DNA from: Mycobacterium sp. D16Q14
Lineage (GTDB): Bacteria > Actinomycetota > Actinomycetes > Mycobacteriales > Mycobacteriaceae
Assembly (NCBI GenBank): GCA_002013415.1
Contig: MAEX01000004.1
Span: 124,001 to 188,000 of the forward strand
Length of the DNA stretch: 64,000 nucleotides
Direction of reading: 5' to 3'
Each line of letters opens with the position of its first letter. Within the stretch, counting starts at the first letter, position 1. Shown here one piece after another: positions 9,686 through 18,471 of this stretch. The translations under genes were made by a program, and so were the position numbers. A model generated the notes under the pieces. That model was not told where the DNA came from. It was given only the letters and a program-made list of their open reading frames with translations, and did no database searches.

Positions 9686-10510
9686 TCACACTCGTTGCGG
9701 GACGAACGCCTCGATCTCCTTCACCATGAGCGCGGGCTGGTCCTCGCTGACAAAGGTGTAGCTGTCGGGGACCTCCACGAGTTTCGCGTTAGGCAGTAGC
9801 TGCACCCACCGTTGCGCATGTGCGAACGGGAAGAACGGCAGCGTGCGCGGCCAGAGCAGCAGCACCGGCTTATCGAAGGTGCGCAGTGTCTCTGCGGCGG
9901 CCAGCGTGTCGCGGTGGTCGATCCGGCTGAGGAATGCGCGTACATCGCGGCGCACGCCCTTCTGCTGCAGCAAGGGACGGACCCACTCGCCGAGTATCTC
10001 GTCGGGAATCGGGAACTTGGCGAGCGTCTTTCCGACGATTCGTTGCACTGTTTTGAGGGCATAAGGCCGCAGGATGAAATCGGTTCCCGGGGTCCGTGCC
10101 CAGTACTGCAGGACGCGAATCGATTTCGGCAGGAAGTTGTCGAACGAGTCGACGGGCGTCAACACCACCTGTCCAATCCGGTCGCAGCCGTCGGCGAGCA
10201 GCAGTTGGGTGATGGCCCCGCCGGTGTCGGTGGCGACAATGGTGACGTTGTTGAGATCGAGGGTCTCGATGAGCTCGCGGATCAGCCCGGCCACACCGCG
10301 AGGGCTGAGGTCCGCGCTCGGACTCATCGGGGTTTGGTGCGCACCGAGGGGAAGATCCGGTGCAATGCAGCGGAACCGCCGACTCAGCGGTTCGACGACC
10401 TTGCGCCACACGGTCCCGGTGACAAAGACACCATGCACGAAGACGATCGGAGGGCCGTCCCCGTTATCGCGGTAGTGGAGAGGGCCGGCGGAAGACTCGA
10501 AAGTAGGCAT
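9686..10510 (-). CDS. Alpha/beta hydrolase with Asp nucleophile and no visible catalytic His
   Basis: 274 residues from the internal ATG at 10510 (MPTFESSAGPLHYRDNG), preferred because the beta-strand that opens the fold starts there; a 10-residue longer start exists at 10540. The oxyanion segment VFVHGVFVTG is near residue 22. The nucleophile elbow reads ATDTGG, with Asp rather than Ser, as in haloalkane dehalogenases and epoxide hydrolases. The C-terminal motif that normally carries the catalytic His (D-x-GHF-x-x-x-ED) reads DSYTFVSED, so His is replaced. Either a degenerate enzyme or one using another residue. No operon partner. Confidence 0.75.
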   Translation of the reverse strand: MPTFESSAGPLHYRDNGDGPPIVFVHGVFVTGTVWRKVVEPLSRRFRCIAPDLPLGAHQTPMSPSADLSPRGVAGLIRELIETLDLNNVTIVATDTGGAITQLLLADGCDRIGQVVLTPVDSFDNFLPKSIRVLQYWARTPGTDFILRPYALKTVQRIVGKTLAKFPIPDEILGEWVRPLLQQKGVRRDVRAFLSRIDHRDTLAAAETLRTFDKPVLLLWPRTLPFFPFAHAQRWVQLLPNAKLVEVPDSYTFVSEDQPALMVKEIEAFVPQRV

Positions 10511-10580
10511 GCTTTGACCATGGCGCTGACCTGCTGCCATGACGAGGCACGGCGCTGCCAGACGGTGCCATCCGGCCGCT

Positions 10581-12014
10581 CTAGAGGCCCGCGGACGCCA
10601 GCACGCCGCACAGCGCTTCTACGGCCGGCGCGAAACCATGATCGGCCGGCGTGCCGAAGCTGACCACAACCCCGTCCGGATCGGGGATGTGCGGACCGGC
10701 CTGAGGGTGCCGCAGCCGCGATAGCCCGGCCAGGGCCACGCCCGCCTCACCGGCTCGGTACAGCACGTCGGGCTCCGCGCCGTCGGGCAGCGTCAGCAGC
10801 AGGTGCAAGCCGGCAGACAGTCCCCGGACTCCGACGTTGTAGTCCGAGAGTCGCTCGACGAGGAGGTCGCGCCGGTGTCGGTACCGACCGCGCATCCGCC
10901 GGATATGCCGGTCGTAGTGGCCATTGGCGATGAAGTCCGCCATGGTCAGCTGCGAGATCGCGTCGACGTACCACTGCCCGCCGCCGGCAGCCGCCACGAC
11001 GGCATCCACCAGGTCCGGCGGCAGCACCATCCATCCCAGGCGTAGTACGGGGGCCAGGCTCTTGCTCGCCGAGCCGAGATACACGACGTGGTCGGGATCG
11101 AGGCTTTGTAGCGCGCCGACGGGCTGACGGTCGTATCGGAACTCGCCGTCGTAATCGTCTTCCAGGACGTAGGAGTCGGTGCGGCGTGCCCAGTCCACCA
11201 CCGCGGTGCGCCGTGCCGGGTGCAGCGGCAACCCGTGCGGAAAGTGGTGGGCGGGGGTGATCATGGCGGCGCGCACGTCGAGGGTGTCAAGGTCGCTGAC
11301 CACGGCGCCCTCCTCGTCGAATCCGATCGGGATGCTGGAGCCCCCTATCGCTTCGATGCAGTCGCGAAAGATGAAGAGCCCGTAAGCTTCCAGGGCGATC
11401 GGCCGGGTCAGCCCATACATGCGGGTGAGGATCTCCACGGCATGACGGGTGCCCGCGCAGATGACAACCGAATCGGGTGAAGTTCGCACGCCCCGCACCC
11501 GGCCCACGTATTCGGCCACAGCAGAGCGTAATTCGAGACGGCCACGCGGGTCCCCCGCACGCAGGGCCTCGTGCGGAGCGTTGCTCAGCGCACGGCGGAC
11601 GGAGGTGACCCAGTCTGTGCGGGGGAAGGCGGTGACGTCCCCGGAGCCGGGCAAGAGGTTGTGCGGTGGGGGAGAGCCCGCTCCGCGTGATCGCGGCGGC
11701 AGCTGGCTCTGGCCACGATTGAGCACCCGGGTTCCCGAGCCCTGCCGCGATTCGAGCCATCCTTCGGCGACGAGCTCCGCGTAGGCCTCGGCGACGGTGT
11801 TCCGCGCGAGTCCGAGGTCGATGGCCAGGGTGCGCGAGGGCGGCAACATAGCCCCCACCGTCAGTCGACCGGACCGGACCGCCTCACGTAGCGCGGTGAT
11901 CAATACATCCCGTACGCCGCGGGCACCGGGGGTGATGGCGTGACGCAAGTCGAGATGTAGATCATGGCTGAGAGGGCGGGGCTCCGATGTTCCCAAATTG
12001 GCCCACGAACTCAT
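10581..12014 (-). CDS. MocR-family transcriptional regulator (GntR-HTH plus aminotransferase domain)
   Basis: 477 residues. An N-terminal GntR winged helix (about 20-90: SGRLTVGAMLPPSRTLAIDLGLARNTVAEAY) is fused to a fold-type I aminotransferase domain. The PLP lysine lies in LGSASKSLAP near residue 320 and the PLP-contacting DDYDGEFRYD about 30 residues earlier. MocR proteins sense PLP or a PLP adduct and act on adjacent genes. It is divergent from the AhpD-like gene across a 49-bp gap, so regulation of that gene and of itself is the natural inference. Confidence 0.9.
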   Translation of the reverse strand: MSSWANLGTSEPRPLSHDLHLDLRHAITPGARGVRDVLITALREAVRSGRLTVGAMLPPSRTLAIDLGLARNTVAEAYAELVAEGWLESRQGSGTRVLNRGQSQLPPRSRGAGSPPPHNLLPGSGDVTAFPRTDWVTSVRRALSNAPHEALRAGDPRGRLELRSAVAEYVGRVRGVRTSPDSVVICAGTRHAVEILTRMYGLTRPIALEAYGLFIFRDCIEAIGGSSIPIGFDEEGAVVSDLDTLDVRAAMITPAHHFPHGLPLHPARRTAVVDWARRTDSYVLEDDYDGEFRYDRQPVGALQSLDPDHVVYLGSASKSLAPVLRLGWMVLPPDLVDAVVAAAGGGQWYVDAISQLTMADFIANGHYDRHIRRMRGRYRHRRDLLVERLSDYNVGVRGLSAGLHLLLTLPDGAEPDVLYRAGEAGVALAGLSRLRHPQAGPHIPDPDGVVVSFGTPADHGFAPAVEALCGVLASAGL

Positions 12015-12063
12015 GCGTGAATTGAACCATGATAATGGGTCTTTCTGCTTCTACCGTTAAGGC

Positions 12064-12528
12064 ATGACAAGCACCCTGAATGCCCCAAGAATTCGTATGG
12101 AGAAGGTCTCGCCCGAGGTTTACGAGGCCATGATGGCGCTGAGTATCGCCTCGGCCAAGGACGTCGAACCCGGCCTCGCCGAGCTGATCAAGATCCGCGC
12201 ATCCCAGCTCAATCACTGTGCGTTCTGTCTCGATATGCACACCCACGATGCCCGCAAGCAGGGTGAGACCGAGCAGCGGATCTACCTGCTGAACGCCTGG
12301 GCCGAGGCCGGCGATATCTACACCGAACGTGAGAAGGCCGCGCTGGCGCTGACCGAGGAGGCGACCGTCCTTTCCGCTGGTGAGCATGTGTCTGATGCCA
12401 CCTATGCGCGGGCGGCGGCGATCTTCACCGAACGCGAGCTCGGGCAGATCATCGGGATGATCCTGACGATCAACGCCTGGAATCGCATCGCTGTCACTAC
12501 CCGCAACGCACCTCCGAAGCGTGGCTAA
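12064..12528 (+). CDS. AhpD-like alkylhydroperoxidase / carboxymuconolactone decarboxylase family protein
   Basis: 154 residues. The AhpD-fold active site CAFCLDMHTHDA (CxxC followed by His) is near residue 57 and includes the proton-relay His. Members reduce peroxides through the CxxC pair. TACCGT at 12052-12057 lies 6 nt before the ATG, so translation is probably leaderless. Divergent from the MocR regulator, which probably controls it. Confidence 0.88.
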   Translation: MTSTLNAPRIRMEKVSPEVYEAMMALSIASAKDVEPGLAELIKIRASQLNHCAFCLDMHTHDARKQGETEQRIYLLNAWAEAGDIYTEREKAALALTEEATVLSAGEHVSDATYARAAAIFTERELGQIIGMILTINAWNRIAVTTRNAPPKRG

Positions 12529-12636
12529 ATTTGCCACATTCTTTGCAGTCGGCGTGACAGAAGCGTGATCGTTTCGTAATCTGACCAGGTGATCTTGGCG
12601 AGATGGCGTGCGAAAGACGGTGAGAAGAGGCCCGCG

Positions 12637-13218
12637 ATGCCGCTCTCGCGCGTCGCGGGTCTCGCGCTGTCGCTCGTTGCCGGTGCTGCCGTGATGGGGG
12701 TCGTGAGCGAAGTCGGGAAGCCGGATGTTCAGCTGTCGATCAAGCCCGAACAACGTGCGATCGTGCTCATCGCCGACCTGCCGCGTGCCCAGCGGGACCG
12801 ACGCTATGTCTCGGCGGAGGCGCTGGCCCTGGAGGCCAGAGCCAGAGCCATCAAGCCGTGTTCGACCGTGTTGGCGGGCGCACAGCCGGCGGTGGCGCAG
12901 GCGGGAAACTTCTTGAAGACGATGTTCGGTATCGGTGACATCGGCGGTGCCAGCGGGCGTGGCGGCGGCGGGGATCACGGTCGCGGTCTGGCGCTGGACT
13001 TCATGACGGGCTCCACCGCGACCGGTAGCGCGCTTGCGAGCTTTGTGCTCGCCAACCGTGACCGGCTGGGCGTGACGTACGTGATCTGGCAGCAGCGGTA
13101 CAACGACGGCAACGGCTGGTCGATGATGGAGAACCGCGGCAGCCCGACCGCGAACCATATGGATCACGTGCACGTGTCGTTCCGGGCCGGAGCCAAGCCG
13201 CCCGCGGTCAGCTGCTGA
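12637..13218 (+). CDS. Exported VanY/DD-peptidase-fold protein (ARB_07466-like domain)
   Basis: 193 residues from the ATG at 12637, chosen for the ribosome binding site GAGAAGAGG 6 nt upstream and the immediately following hydrophobic signal or anchor (PLSRVAGLALSLVAGAAVMG). A GTG at 12589 would add 16 residues. The C-terminal half carries DHGRGLALDFM and NHMDHVHVSF, the zinc-site pattern of hedgehog/VanY-type peptidases seen in actinobacterial ARB_07466-like domains. A role in peptidoglycan processing is inferred from the family. Confidence 0.7.
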   Translation: MPLSRVAGLALSLVAGAAVMGVVSEVGKPDVQLSIKPEQRAIVLIADLPRAQRDRRYVSAEALALEARARAIKPCSTVLAGAQPAVAQAGNFLKTMFGIGDIGGASGRGGGGDHGRGLALDFMTGSTATGSALASFVLANRDRLGVTYVIWQQRYNDGNGWSMMENRGSPTANHMDHVHVSFRAGAKPPAVSC

Positions 13219-13267
13219 TACCGGCACGCGGACTATCCACGGCCCAGGCGTGGATATGTTGAATTCC

Positions 13268-14761
13268 ATGGGTTTCCTAGTGTCTCGACGTTCTCTGCGT
13301 GGTCTGCGACAGATAGGCGACGGTCTCGGCACGCTCGACCGAGAAGTGTTCGAAGCGATCGCGGAGTCACCGAGCCCGCTGCTGGATACCGTCATGCCGC
13401 GGCTCACTCGCGCCGCCGACCATTCCAAGCTCTGGATCGGTATCGGTGTCGGGTTGGCGATGTTTGGCAAGCCGGCCGTGCAGCGCGGCGCTACACGTGG
13501 GCTGTTGTCACTGGCAGTGACGAGTGTGCTCACCAACCAAGTGGCCAAACGACTGAGGCGACGTGCGCGGCCGGACCACATGTCGGTGCCGCTGGTGCGG
13601 CGCAGCAGGCGCCTGCCCACATCCTCGTCGCTTCCCTCGGGCCATTCGGCGAGCGCGGCGGCCTTCGCGGTGGGCGTCGGTCTTGAGAGCCCGCCGCTGG
13701 GCCTGGGGCTCTCGCTGCTGGCCGGGCTGGTCGGCCTGTCCCGGGTGGCCACCGGCGTCCATTACCCCGGTGATGTGTTCGCGGGGTTCGGGATTGGTGC
13801 CGGGATAGCGGTCTTGGGTGCCCGCGTGGTGCCGCCGATTACGCAGACGGCGTTGCCCGGGGCGGACCCGCTGCGGGTGGATACCGCCCCGCGCCCCGAG
13901 GGCGAGGGTGTGGTGTTGGTGGTCAACCCGGCCTCCGGTGACGGCACCGGTCAGCGGATTCTGGACCAGGTGCGCAAGGCCTTGCCCCGTACCGAGATCG
14001 TCGAACTGAACAAGGGCGATGACCTCATCGAGGTGATGCGCAGCGCGGCACGCCGGGCCGAGGTGCTTGCGGTGGGCGGTGGCGATGGCACCGTCGCGTG
14101 TGCCGCAGGCGTTGCCGCCGAGACCGATACCCCGCTCGCAGTTTTTCCCGGCGGCACGTTCAACCACTTCGCCAAGGACATCGGCTGCGAGAGCGTGGCC
14201 AAGACCGTCGATGCCATCCGCCGGGGCAGCGCCAGCCGCGTCGACCTGGTCTACCTAAACGAGAGCCAGGTGGTTATCAACACCGCGAGCATCGGCGCGT
14301 ACCCGAAGTTCGTGCAGATACGCGAGAAGATAGAGCACCGGACAGGCAAGCCGCTGGCGAGTGTCTACGCGATGCTGCGCATGCTGCGCCGCGAGCACCC
14401 GGTGCGTATTCGGTTCGACAACAAGACCGTCCAGACATCGCTGTTTTTCCTGGGTAATTCTGCTTATCTGCCATCGGGTTTCGCCCCGTCGCTGCGACCC
14501 CGCTTGGACGATGGCCTCATCGATGTGCGCATCTTGGAGACCGGCCGTAAGTTCAGTACGGTGCGGATCGTGACGGCGCTGGCGCTCGGGCGCCTTCAGC
14601 GCAGCCCGCTCTATCACGAGCTGCAGGTGCCCGAGTTTTCCTTTACCGCGGTGGACGGCCCGACTGCGCTCGCGCGCGACGGCGAAGCCGGCGACAAGCT
14701 TGCGGAGGCCCACTTCACGGTTCGTTACCGGGCGCTGGCTGTGCTGCGTCCGCTGCCCTGA
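13268..14761 (+). CDS. PAP2 phosphatase - diacylglycerol-kinase-family fusion
   Basis: About 497 residues. The N-terminal half is a PAP2 membrane phosphatase (KRLRRRARP, SLPSGHSAS, SRVATGVHYPGD). The C-terminal half is a lipid kinase/DAGK catalytic domain (VVNPASGDGTG, VGGGDGTVACAAG, FPGGTFNHFAKD). The fusion is known in actinobacteria; substrates are presumably phospholipid or polyprenyl intermediates. The ATG at 13268 sits 7 nt after TATGTT, so a leaderless start fits; a GTG at 13250 is the longer option. The 3' end overlaps the convergent PAP2 gene by 47 bp. Confidence 0.88.
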   Translation: MGFLVSRRSLRGLRQIGDGLGTLDREVFEAIAESPSPLLDTVMPRLTRAADHSKLWIGIGVGLAMFGKPAVQRGATRGLLSLAVTSVLTNQVAKRLRRRARPDHMSVPLVRRSRRLPTSSSLPSGHSASAAAFAVGVGLESPPLGLGLSLLAGLVGLSRVATGVHYPGDVFAGFGIGAGIAVLGARVVPPITQTALPGADPLRVDTAPRPEGEGVVLVVNPASGDGTGQRILDQVRKALPRTEIVELNKGDDLIEVMRSAARRAEVLAVGGGDGTVACAAGVAAETDTPLAVFPGGTFNHFAKDIGCESVAKTVDAIRRGSASRVDLVYLNESQVVINTASIGAYPKFVQIREKIEHRTGKPLASVYAMLRMLRREHPVRIRFDNKTVQTSLFFLGNSAYLPSGFAPSLRPRLDDGLIDVRILETGRKFSTVRIVTALALGRLQRSPLYHELQVPEFSFTAVDGPTALARDGEAGDKLAEAHFTVRYRALAVLRPLP

Positions 14762-15395
14762 GGGGCCACGGCGGCAACGCGAGCAGGCAGGTGACGAAGT
14801 ACGCGTAGCCCAACACCCACCCCGCCAGCACATCCGAGGGGTTGTGGACGTTGAGCAGAACTCTGCTGACACCGATCACCAGAATCAGCACACCGCCGAG
14901 CACCCCGAGCCAGGGGCGCAGCGCGGCAACCGCTGTCGGCAGGAACACCGTGAGCAATGCCAGCACACCGACCATGACGCCCAGGGCATGTCCAGATGGG
15001 AACGAGGATCCGTACGCGTCGACCAACCTGGTCGCCGGGCGCGGGCGGCCCGCCAGCAGTTTCGCCAGCTCGGTCACCAGCGCGCTCAGCTCCACGGTGA
15101 TCAGCAAGAACACCGCCGCGGGCCGCTGGCGCCGCACCAGCAGCACGAAGATGACGCCAGCCACTGCGATGCGGAATGCACCCGGGCCCAAGACGGTGGC
15201 GAACACATCCCAGGCGGTGACCCACCCAGGATGAGCGATTCCATAGTCATGCGCGGATGCCAGCGCTGAGATATCCAGCCGAGTCAGCCAATTCCATTGT
15301 TGGGCATAGCCCAGCCAGAGCAATGCGAACACGAGGAAGGCAGCGCCGGCGGACACCAGCAGCCATCGGCGCTCCCGGCCGCTTATCTGTGACAT
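14715..15395 (-). CDS. PAP2-family membrane phosphatase next to the galactan exporter
   Basis: 226 residues with five or six membrane helices. All three PAP2 motifs are present: KLLAGRPRPATR, FPSGHALG, and SRVLLNVHNPSD. The ATG begins 2 bp after the wzm stop, so it is very probably co-transcribed with wzt-glfT1-wzm. That context suggests action on a polyprenyl (di)phosphate, for example recycling of the decaprenyl carrier after galactan export; this is inference. Confidence 0.85.
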   Translation of the reverse strand: MSQISGRERRWLLVSAGAAFLVFALLWLGYAQQWNWLTRLDISALASAHDYGIAHPGWVTAWDVFATVLGPGAFRIAVAGVIFVLLVRRQRPAAVFLLITVELSALVTELAKLLAGRPRPATRLVDAYGSSFPSGHALGVMVGVLALLTVFLPTAVAALRPWLGVLGGVLILVIGVSRVLLNVHNPSDVLAGWVLGYAYFVTCLLALPPWPLRAADAAQPAPGNEP

Positions 15396-15397
15396 GA

Positions 15398-16231
15398 CTA
15401 CACCCAGTACGGCACACGCGCGCGGTACTGGCGCATCACCAGGATCGCCACCGTCCAACCGACGACGGTGATGGCGCCCGCGATGATCCAGTGGTGGACC
15501 TGCTGATCGAGTCCGAGCAGCGGATCGCGGATGATGGCCAGAAAATGCACGAACGGGTTGAGCTGCACCACCGTGGCCAGCTTGCCGACGCGCTCTCCTA
15601 GCATGTTCTCGTTCCAGATGATCGGCGTCATGAAGAACAGCAGCTGCACCAGGCTGCCCAGCAGCGGTGAGATATCCCGATAGCGGGTGGCCAGCACGCC
15701 GAAAACCAGTGAAACCCACACACAATTCAACGTGATCAACACCAGCGCGGGGATGAAACTCAGGTCGGTGACATGCCAGTGCGGCGTATACACGGCGACG
15801 ACCACCAGGAAGATGATGATGTTGTGCGCGAACAGCAATAGCTGCCGCCACACCAGCCGGTACACGTGCACGCTCAGCGGTGTTGGCAACTGCTTGATCA
15901 GTCCCTCGTTCGCGACGAAGACGTCCGCCCCCTCCAGGATCGCGGCGTTGAACAGGTTCCAGACGATCAAACCGATGGTCACATAAGGCAAATGTTCTGC
16001 CAGGGGGAGCTTGAACAGCTGCGAGTACAGGATGCCCATGGCCAGGGCCGTCGACCCGGTGGCGATGGTGATCCAGAACGGGCCCAGCACCGATCGCCGG
16101 TAGCGCTGCTTGATGTCCTGCCAGCCCAGCTGTAGCCACAGCTGTCGATGTTCGAAGCCGTCGGACAGATCACGCCACGCGCGCTTGAAGGTCCGGGAGT
16201 CCGACGACAACTCCAGCAGTTCGTTCGTCAT
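15398..16231 (-). CDS. wzm: Galactan ABC exporter permease Wzm
   Basis: 277 residues, an ABC-2 type permease of the polysaccharide-export class (ELLELSSDSRTFKRAWRDL and the six-helix core). It forms, with Wzt, the transporter proposed to move lipid-linked galactan across the membrane (Rv3783-like). Its ATG overlaps the glfT1 stop by 4 bp and it is followed 2 bp later by a PAP2 phosphatase gene. Confidence 0.92.
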   Translation of the reverse strand: MTNELLELSSDSRTFKRAWRDLSDGFEHRQLWLQLGWQDIKQRYRRSVLGPFWITIATGSTALAMGILYSQLFKLPLAEHLPYVTIGLIVWNLFNAAILEGADVFVANEGLIKQLPTPLSVHVYRLVWRQLLLFAHNIIIFLVVVAVYTPHWHVTDLSFIPALVLITLNCVWVSLVFGVLATRYRDISPLLGSLVQLLFFMTPIIWNENMLGERVGKLATVVQLNPFVHFLAIIRDPLLGLDQQVHHWIIAGAITVVGWTVAILVMRQYRARVPYWV

Positions 16232-17169
16232 TTCTCAGTCTCCTGCACCGAAGGAGTCGGGTTGGTCGGTCTGCCGAACTGCTCGCGTCGGCCCAAGCGC
16301 CGCAAGGCAATCCAGTCACGTAGGCCAGCAGGGTCGCGTCGGGTGATCAGGAAGTACCAGCCGAAGCGCACCCATTCCTGAGGGAGCAGCTTGCGCATGC
16401 CTGGCTGGGACATCAGGTAGCCACGGTTGCGGTAGGTGAAGTACCGCTTGGTGGCATCGTCCGGGTACTGGGTGTGCATGCGCCCGCCCAGAATCGGTTT
16501 GAACTCGGCCGCACCGTTGGGGTGCAGATATGTGGCATCCAGGCAGGTCCCGAACGGTAGGCCCGAACGCACGAGCCTCCGATGTACGTCCACCTCGTCG
16601 CCGCGTACGAACAGCCGTAGGTCGGGAACGCCCACGGCCTCCAGGGTTTCGGCACGGAAGAGCGCGCCATTGAACAGCGAGGCGATGCCGGGCAACAGAT
16701 CTTGACCGGCTTCGGTGCGAAGCTCCTCGACCCGTCGCCGCCACACGAGCCCGCGCCGCAGCGGAAACGCCAGCCGACCGGGATCGTCGATATCGCACAC
16801 CATCGGCGACACCTCGGCGAGGCGATGCTTACGGGCGCAGGCCAACAGCGTCTCCAGAACATCGGTGCCGCCGGGGCGGCCGTCGTCGTCGGCAAGCCAT
16901 ACCCAGTTGGCGCCGAGCGTGAGGGCGTGGAGTATGCCGAGCGCGAATCCTCCTGCGCCCCCCAGGTTTCGGCGAGAGCCCAGGTATGTGGTGGCAATGG
17001 GTTGACCATCGACCAGAGCCTTGACCGCAGGGTCGTTGTCGTTGTCCACCACCACAACATGGTCCGGCGTGGCGGTCTGTGCTGTGACGATCTTCAGCGA
17101 CTCGGCCAGTTCCGCGGTCCGCCGATAGGTGACGACGACGGCAACAACCCCGCTGGCCGTGTCATTCAT
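16228..17169 (-). CDS. glfT1: Galactofuranosyltransferase GlfT1
   Basis: 313 residues from the ATG at 17169, chosen because translation then begins directly with the GT-2 fold (MNDTASGVVAVVVTYRR) and overlaps the wzt end by 8 bp; a longer frame upstream is out of family. The metal/UDP motif WLADDDGRPGG is near residue 95, and a QxxRW-like C-terminal region follows. GlfT1 adds the first galactofuranose residues to the rhamnosyl-GlcNAc lipid linker. Lies between wzt and wzm as in M. tuberculosis (Rv3782). Confidence 0.92.
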   Translation of the reverse strand: MNDTASGVVAVVVTYRRTAELAESLKIVTAQTATPDHVVVVDNDNDPAVKALVDGQPIATTYLGSRRNLGGAGGFALGILHALTLGANWVWLADDDGRPGGTDVLETLLACARKHRLAEVSPMVCDIDDPGRLAFPLRRGLVWRRRVEELRTEAGQDLLPGIASLFNGALFRAETLEAVGVPDLRLFVRGDEVDVHRRLVRSGLPFGTCLDATYLHPNGAAEFKPILGGRMHTQYPDDATKRYFTYRNRGYLMSQPGMRKLLPQEWVRFGWYFLITRRDPAGLRDWIALRRLGRREQFGRPTNPTPSVQETEK

Positions 17170-17950
17170 GGCGGTCTTCGGCGAGGATTTGGGCCACGTG
17201 ATCGCCGGCCTCATTGCCTTCGTAGGCGCGGACCACGTCCTCGATTCCACCGCTCATCTTGATCGTGCCGTGGTCGATCCACATCGCCGTGTTGCACAGA
17301 CGGGCCAGGAACTCGTTGGAATGGCTGGCGAAGACGAGCATGCCGGAGCGTTCCACCAACTGCTGCAACCGAATTCGCGCCTTCTTCATGAACTCGGCGT
17401 CGACAGCACCGATGCCCTCGTCGAGCAGCAGGATCTCCGGGTCGATGCTGGTGACGACGCCCATGGCCAGGCGAACACGCATACCGGTGGAGTACGTGCG
17501 CAGCGGCATGGAGAGGTACTCGCCCAGCTCGGTGAAGTCGGCAATCTCGTCGACCTTGGCCTGCATCTGCTTGCGGGTCTGCCCCAGGAACATGCCGCGG
17601 ATGATGATGTTCTCGTACCCGGAGATCTCCGGATCCATGCCCACACCCAGGTCGAACACCGGCGCGACCCTGCCCTGGATGGACGAGCTGCCCCGGGTGG
17701 GTTCGTAGATTCCCGAAAGGAGGCGCAGCAGAGTCGATTTACCCGCACCGTTGTGGCCGACAAGCCCGATCCGGTCGCCCTCCTTGAGAGACAGCGTGAT
17801 GTCCCGCAGGGCCTCGATGACCACCACGTTCGACTCGTTGCGGCCAATCGCGCCACCCGCCTTGCCCAGGAAGGCCTTCTTCAGAGACCGTGACTTGGCG
17901 TCGAATATCGGGAATTCCACCCACGCTTCGTGGGTCTGGATACTGACCAC
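17162..17950 (-). CDS. wzt: Galactan ABC exporter ATPase Wzt
   Basis: 262 residues. Walker A GHNGAGKST is near residue 68, the signature YSTGMRVRLAM near 172, and Walker B ILLLDEGIGAVD near 192. This is the polysaccharide/teichoic-acid export subclass, matching Rv3781. Powers the Wzm permease. First gene of the wzt-glfT1-wzm-PAP2 set and only 2 bp downstream of bpa. Confidence 0.93.
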   Translation of the reverse strand: MVSIQTHEAWVEFPIFDAKSRSLKKAFLGKAGGAIGRNESNVVVIEALRDITLSLKEGDRIGLVGHNGAGKSTLLRLLSGIYEPTRGSSSIQGRVAPVFDLGVGMDPEISGYENIIIRGMFLGQTRKQMQAKVDEIADFTELGEYLSMPLRTYSTGMRVRLAMGVVTSIDPEILLLDEGIGAVDAEFMKKARIRLQQLVERSGMLVFASHSNEFLARLCNTAMWIDHGTIKMSGGIEDVVRAYEGNEAGDHVAQILAEDRHE

Positions 17951-17952
17951 GG

Positions 17953-18471
17953 CTACAGATACTGACCGGTGCCGCTGCCGCCGCCCTGCGCGGGTACGGA
18001 AAGCCCCGGGGGCAGAACACCTTGACGCATCTGCTGAAGCTGCGCGCGTGCCGCCATCTGCTGGGCGAAGAGCGCAGTCTGGATGCCGTGGAACAAGCCC
18101 TCCAGCCAGCCGACCAACTGTGCCTGCGCGATACGCAGCTCGGCATCGGACGGAACGGTGTCCTCGAGGAACGGCAGGGTTAGCCGCTTCAGCTCCTCGC
18201 GGAGCTCGGGTGCGAGCCCGTCTTCCAGCTCGCGGATGGAGGCGGCGTGGATTTCGCGCAGCCGGGATCGGCTGGGTTCATCGAGGGGAGCCGCACGCAC
18301 TTCCTCGAGGAGTTGCTTGATCATCGTGCCGATGCGCATCACCTTGGCGGGCTGCTCGACGAGATCGGTGATGGACGGGTCGTCGTCCGCACCGTCGGCG
18401 CCCTTGTCGGAATCGTCGGCGCCCAGAATGATCACCTGGTCGTCGTCAGCGTCCTGACCGGGATGGGTCAT
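17953..18471 (-). CDS. bpa: Bacterial proteasome activator Bpa (PafE)
   Basis: 172 residues. Acidic N-terminus, a helical core, and the C-terminal GQYL motif that docks into the 20S proteasome alpha-ring and opens its gate. Bpa forms an ATP-independent dodecameric ring feeding unfolded proteins to the proteasome. Matches Rv3780 in length and position. Its ATG overlaps the stop of the upstream membrane-protein gene by 4 bp. Confidence 0.95.
   Translation of the reverse strand: MTHPGQDADDDQVIILGADDSDKGADGADDDPSITDLVEQPAKVMRIGTMIKQLLEEVRAAPLDEPSRSRLREIHAASIRELEDGLAPELREELKRLTLPFLEDTVPSDAELRIAQAQLVGWLEGLFHGIQTALFAQQMAARAQLQQMRQGVLPPGLSVPAQGGGSGTGQYL

Noticed and set aside
11962..13752. Long minus-strand open frame of about 600 residues
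   Set aside because: It crosses the AhpD-like, VanY-like and PAP2-kinase genes in antisense, with Arg/Asp/His-rich composition typical of shadows.
15396..16139. N-terminal extension of the PAP2 phosphatase frame
   Set aside because: It lies antisense-free but out of frame over wzm, whose reading is complete; the PAP2 protein starts sensibly at 15395.
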